DNA from: Thermoplasmata archaeon
Lineage (GTDB): Archaea > Thermoplasmatota > Thermoplasmata > JAGHBH01
Direction of reading: 5' to 3'
Assembly: GCA_021161085.1 (NCBI GenBank)
Contig: JAGHBH010000179.1
Location: forward strand, 1 to 6,426
DNA length: 6,426 nucleotides
Position numbers and translations under genes: made by a program. Under the pieces are notes generated by a model. That model was not told the origin of the DNA and did no database searches. It worked only from the letters and a program-made list of their open reading frames with translations. Positions 6,424-6,426 of the stretch are shown piece after piece (within the stretch, counting starts at the first letter, position 1; each line of letters begins with the position of its first letter).

Positions 6424-6426
6424 GGG

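Overview
The window is archaeal and probably belongs to the Thermoplasmata or a relative of that class. Three things support this. There is a 23S rRNA gene with archaeal signatures and a bulge-helix-bulge-like processing stem. There is an archaeal-type NOB1 ribosome-maturation nuclease. The 23S gene stands alone, with its own promoter region and no 16S, tRNA-Ala or 5S gene beside it. Unlinked rRNA genes are known from Thermoplasma and related lineages; the exact taxon cannot be fixed by eye.

Layout from left to right. Positions 1-666 (+) hold the end of a thymidylate-kinase-like P-loop kinase whose P-loop lies outside the window. It overlaps the start of a small membrane protein of the YdjM/DUF457 putative metal-hydrolase family (642-1151, +). 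Convergent to this pair is the 23S rRNA gene (about 1217-4843, -), bracketed by long complementary flanks (1182-1213 and 4846-4877) that form its processing stem. A gene-free spacer of about 330 bases (4878-5206) carries the rRNA leader and divergent TATA-box promoters. To its right are a UPF0173 metallo-beta-lactamase-fold hydrolase (5207-5902, +) and, convergent and overlapping it at the stop codons, NOB1 (5899-6423, -).

The highlight is a 721-nt insertion inside the 23S gene (2173-2893). It is not the usual archaeal bulge-helix-bulge intron but a complete self-splicing-type group I intron. P1 with a U.G pair at the splice site, P3, P4, P5a, P6/P6a, P7, P8, a J8/7 segment, a GNRA-capped P9 hairpin and a terminal omega-G can all be paired by hand. 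It sits after the base equivalent to E. coli U1923, the site used by the chloroplast intron that encodes I-CeuI. It encodes a single-motif LAGLIDADG homing endonuclease resembling I-CreI. The endonuclease reading frame starts in the P6a loop, with its Shine-Dalgarno buried in the P6a helix. It runs through P6, P7, P3 and P8, so its last residues are written by ribozyme-core sequence. The same transcript therefore needs two unrelated processing systems: the archaeal splicing-endonuclease-type stem at its ends and group I splicing in its middle.
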